A stretch of DNA of 5,284 bases from an uncultured Clostridia bacterium (GTDB lineage: Bacteria; Bacillota; Clostridia; Oscillospirales; Acutalibacteraceae). The stretch is from contig CAMBNE010000108.1 in NCBI GenBank assembly GCA_945868935.1, forward strand, positions 1 to 5,284. The letters run 5' to 3'. Of this stretch, positions 3,846 to 5,284 are shown one piece after another; position 1 is the stretch's first letter, and each line of letters begins with the position of its first letter. The notes beneath the pieces are model-generated. The model was not told where the DNA came from and made no database searches. It saw only the letters and a program-made list of their open reading frames with translations. A program made the translations under genes and the position numbers.

Positions 3846-5284
3846 AAACAGCCTGTTGACCCCCATACGGGACTCCCGAACGGCACTACAGGCATAAGCT
3901 ACCGTTCCGAGCCTATGCGAAACCGCTTGCCGCTTGGGCATATGCACGAGGGCGTTACAGATGAAGATATTTCAATGAGCTCGTGGTCTTACGGCGACCC
4001 TGCACCTCCGATTCTGAGAGCTTATGTGGGCGACCCGTCAAAAATAAGGCTCATTCACGGCGGAGTAAAGGAAACACACGTTTTTCATCTGCACAATCAT
4101 CAGTGGAGGCTTGAGCCTGATGACCCGAAATCTACAATCATCGACTCTATCTCAATAAGTCCGCAGGAATGTTATACTCTTGATATTCTCTACGGCGCAG
4201 GAAGCTTTACAAAAATGATAGGCGACGCAATTTTTCATTGTCACCTGTATCCGCATTTTCACGAGGGTATGTGGACGCTCTGGAGAATATTTGACAGACT
4301 TGAGGACGGTACGGGAGTATATCCCGACGGTACGCCGATTGAAAGGTTAATTCCACTGAAGGACAGACCTTGTCCGCCTGAAAAAGACCTTATTCATCCC
4401 GGATATCCGAATTTTATAAACGGAGAATACGGTGAAAGACCGCTGCAGCCGCCGCTTGGAGTTTTAGATAAAAACGGTGAAAACAAGATTTTTCCGACGC
4501 CGTTGGAGCTTGCAAACTTTGTTCCGGATTTTGCTCCGGGTGCGCTGTATTCGGAAACCTGCCCATGTAAAGAATGTAAGGATGTAAAGGTGTTTGAACT
4601 GGCTATAGTACAAGCTGATGTTGTGTATAACCGTTACGGCTGGCACGACCCGCAGGGCAGATTTTTTGTGATGAAGGAAGAAATAGAAAGGCACGGCACG
4701 CTTGATAATTATCTTGAAAAGGTGAACAGCGGTAAAATCAGACCTCAGCCGCTCGTGATAAGAGCGAACGCAGGAGATTGCATAGAAATCAGAATGACAA
4801 ATTTCCTGCCCGATTATATCGAAGAAAGTCCGTTCCAGCTCAGGACGCTGACGGATATTGCAGGCTTCCACATTCATCTTGTGAAGTTTGACACGATTGT
4901 GTCGGACGGTGCGGCTAACGGCTGGAATAATATTGCAGGTGCAAGAAAATATGAAACCCTGATAGAACGATTCAACGCAAACGAAGAGCTTAATACGGTA
5001 TTCTTCCACGACCATTTGTTTGCAAATTCTCATCAACAGCACGGCTTATTCGGTGCGCTGATAGTTGAGCCTGCCGGCTCGGTTTTCCTCAATCCCAAGA
5101 ACGGCAGACCTTTAAAAAGCGGAGCAAATGCCGTAATAAAAAGAGCCGACGGAAGCTCATACCGAGAGTTTGCGATGTTTGTTCACGATTTTGCATTGCT
5201 GTTTGACAAGGATAACAGACCCTTAAATCCGCCCGAGCATCCCGGCTCGGACGATGACCCCGGTGTAATGGGAATCAGCTACCG
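3846..5284 (+). pseudogene. Multicopper oxidase, continuation after in-frame TGA (runs off window)
   Basis: The same frame continues open for 479 codons to the window edge. Numbering from ATG 3210, the second cupredoxin domain carries H290-x-x-H293-x-H295-x-H297 (THVFHLHNHQW) and H343-C344-H345-x3-H349-x4-M354 (FHCHLYPHFHEGMW). These are the type 1 and trinuclear copper ligands of multicopper oxidases. A linker holds CPCKEC (C451, C453, C456), an unusual possible metal site. The third domain repeats the first but keeps H554-x-H556 and H600-x-H602, then SHQQHGLFGALIVEP. Large repeated-cupredoxin oxidases of this kind include ceruloplasmin-like and MnxG-type manganese oxidases; resemblance to MnxG is a tentative family impression, and the substrate is unknown. 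All eight Trp codons across 3210-5284 are TGG. No ribosome binding site precedes the first ATG after the stop (3915), so reinitiation is unlikely. It is called a pseudogene because of the single TGA, though everything after it looks well conserved. Confidence 0.75.

Noticed and set aside
3843..3880. Selenocysteine insertion at the in-frame TGA, using CGGG-ACT-CCCG at 3868-3878 as a SECIS-like hairpin
   Set aside because: The stem is only four pairs with a three-base loop and lacks bacterial SECIS features. The codon lies in a linker and not at a redox site, and the aligned repeat has Asn, not Cys.
4464..5042. Long minus-strand open frame opposite the oxidase
   Set aside because: It is antisense to well-conserved copper-binding coding sequence, has no ribosome binding site or recognisable domain, and has low-complexity composition typical of a shadow frame.
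3840..5284. Genome-wide TGA reassignment to Gly or Trp
   Set aside because: All eight Trp codons in the oxidase are TGG. tnpV ends in TGA at its normal family length, and the TGA at 1441-1443 ends a typical ATGA overlap.

Overview
The window looks like chromosomal DNA of a low-GC Firmicute, most likely a gut Clostridia/Oscillospiraceae-type bacterium. This rests on strong purine-rich ribosome binding sites, a TTG start, a TnpV-type gene (a family typical of clostridial mobile elements) and a large anaerobe-type multicopper oxidase. No species can be named from the sequence alone. The window is a mosaic of at least three parts.

Part 1 (1-1931, AT-rich): the last 63 codons of an unidentified gene, then a two-gene operon. 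The operon encodes an XRE-HTH/ImmA-IrrE metallopeptidase-like protein and, overlapping it by 4 bases, a DUF4411 PIN-like protein. This arrangement fits a type II toxin-antitoxin module in which the PIN-like protein is the predicted RNase toxin and the HTH-peptidase protein the predicted antitoxin. A small palindrome overlaps the likely promoter and could be the autoregulatory operator. A 16-bp perfect hairpin (1992-2029) separates this operon from the convergent genes that follow.

Part 2 (2032-about 2962, mobile-element-derived): on the minus strand, a 59-aa hypothetical gene followed by tnpV, both driven by a near-consensus promoter (TTGTGA-17-TATAAT). No recombinase, relaxase or second element end lies in the window, so this is a passenger fragment. 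Upstream of that promoter and pointing the other way is a structured stretch of about 320 bases. It holds two related terminator hairpins with matching folds, a third unrelated terminator, a 17-base direct repeat, and nested inverted repeats that could form alternative pairings. Two tiny reading frames start at the same point of the direct repeat and both begin MNxRTxR. This looks like an attenuation-type leader, or copies of a dispersed RNA element, with no obvious gene left to control. It is the least explained part of the window.

Part 3 (about 3150-5284): a promoter region with a perfect 8-bp inverted repeat, then a large multicopper oxidase of repeated cupredoxin domains running off the window end. 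Its frame is broken by one TGA at 3843-3845, after which the same frame stays open for 1439 bases with intact copper-ligand motifs. The simplest reading is a recent nonsense mutation (Gly GGA to TGA) or a sequence error. Stop-codon recoding is possible but unsupported. The oxidase has no visible signal peptide, a degenerate first cupredoxin domain, a complete type 1/trinuclear-type second domain, and a third domain carrying the complementary His-x-His pairs.
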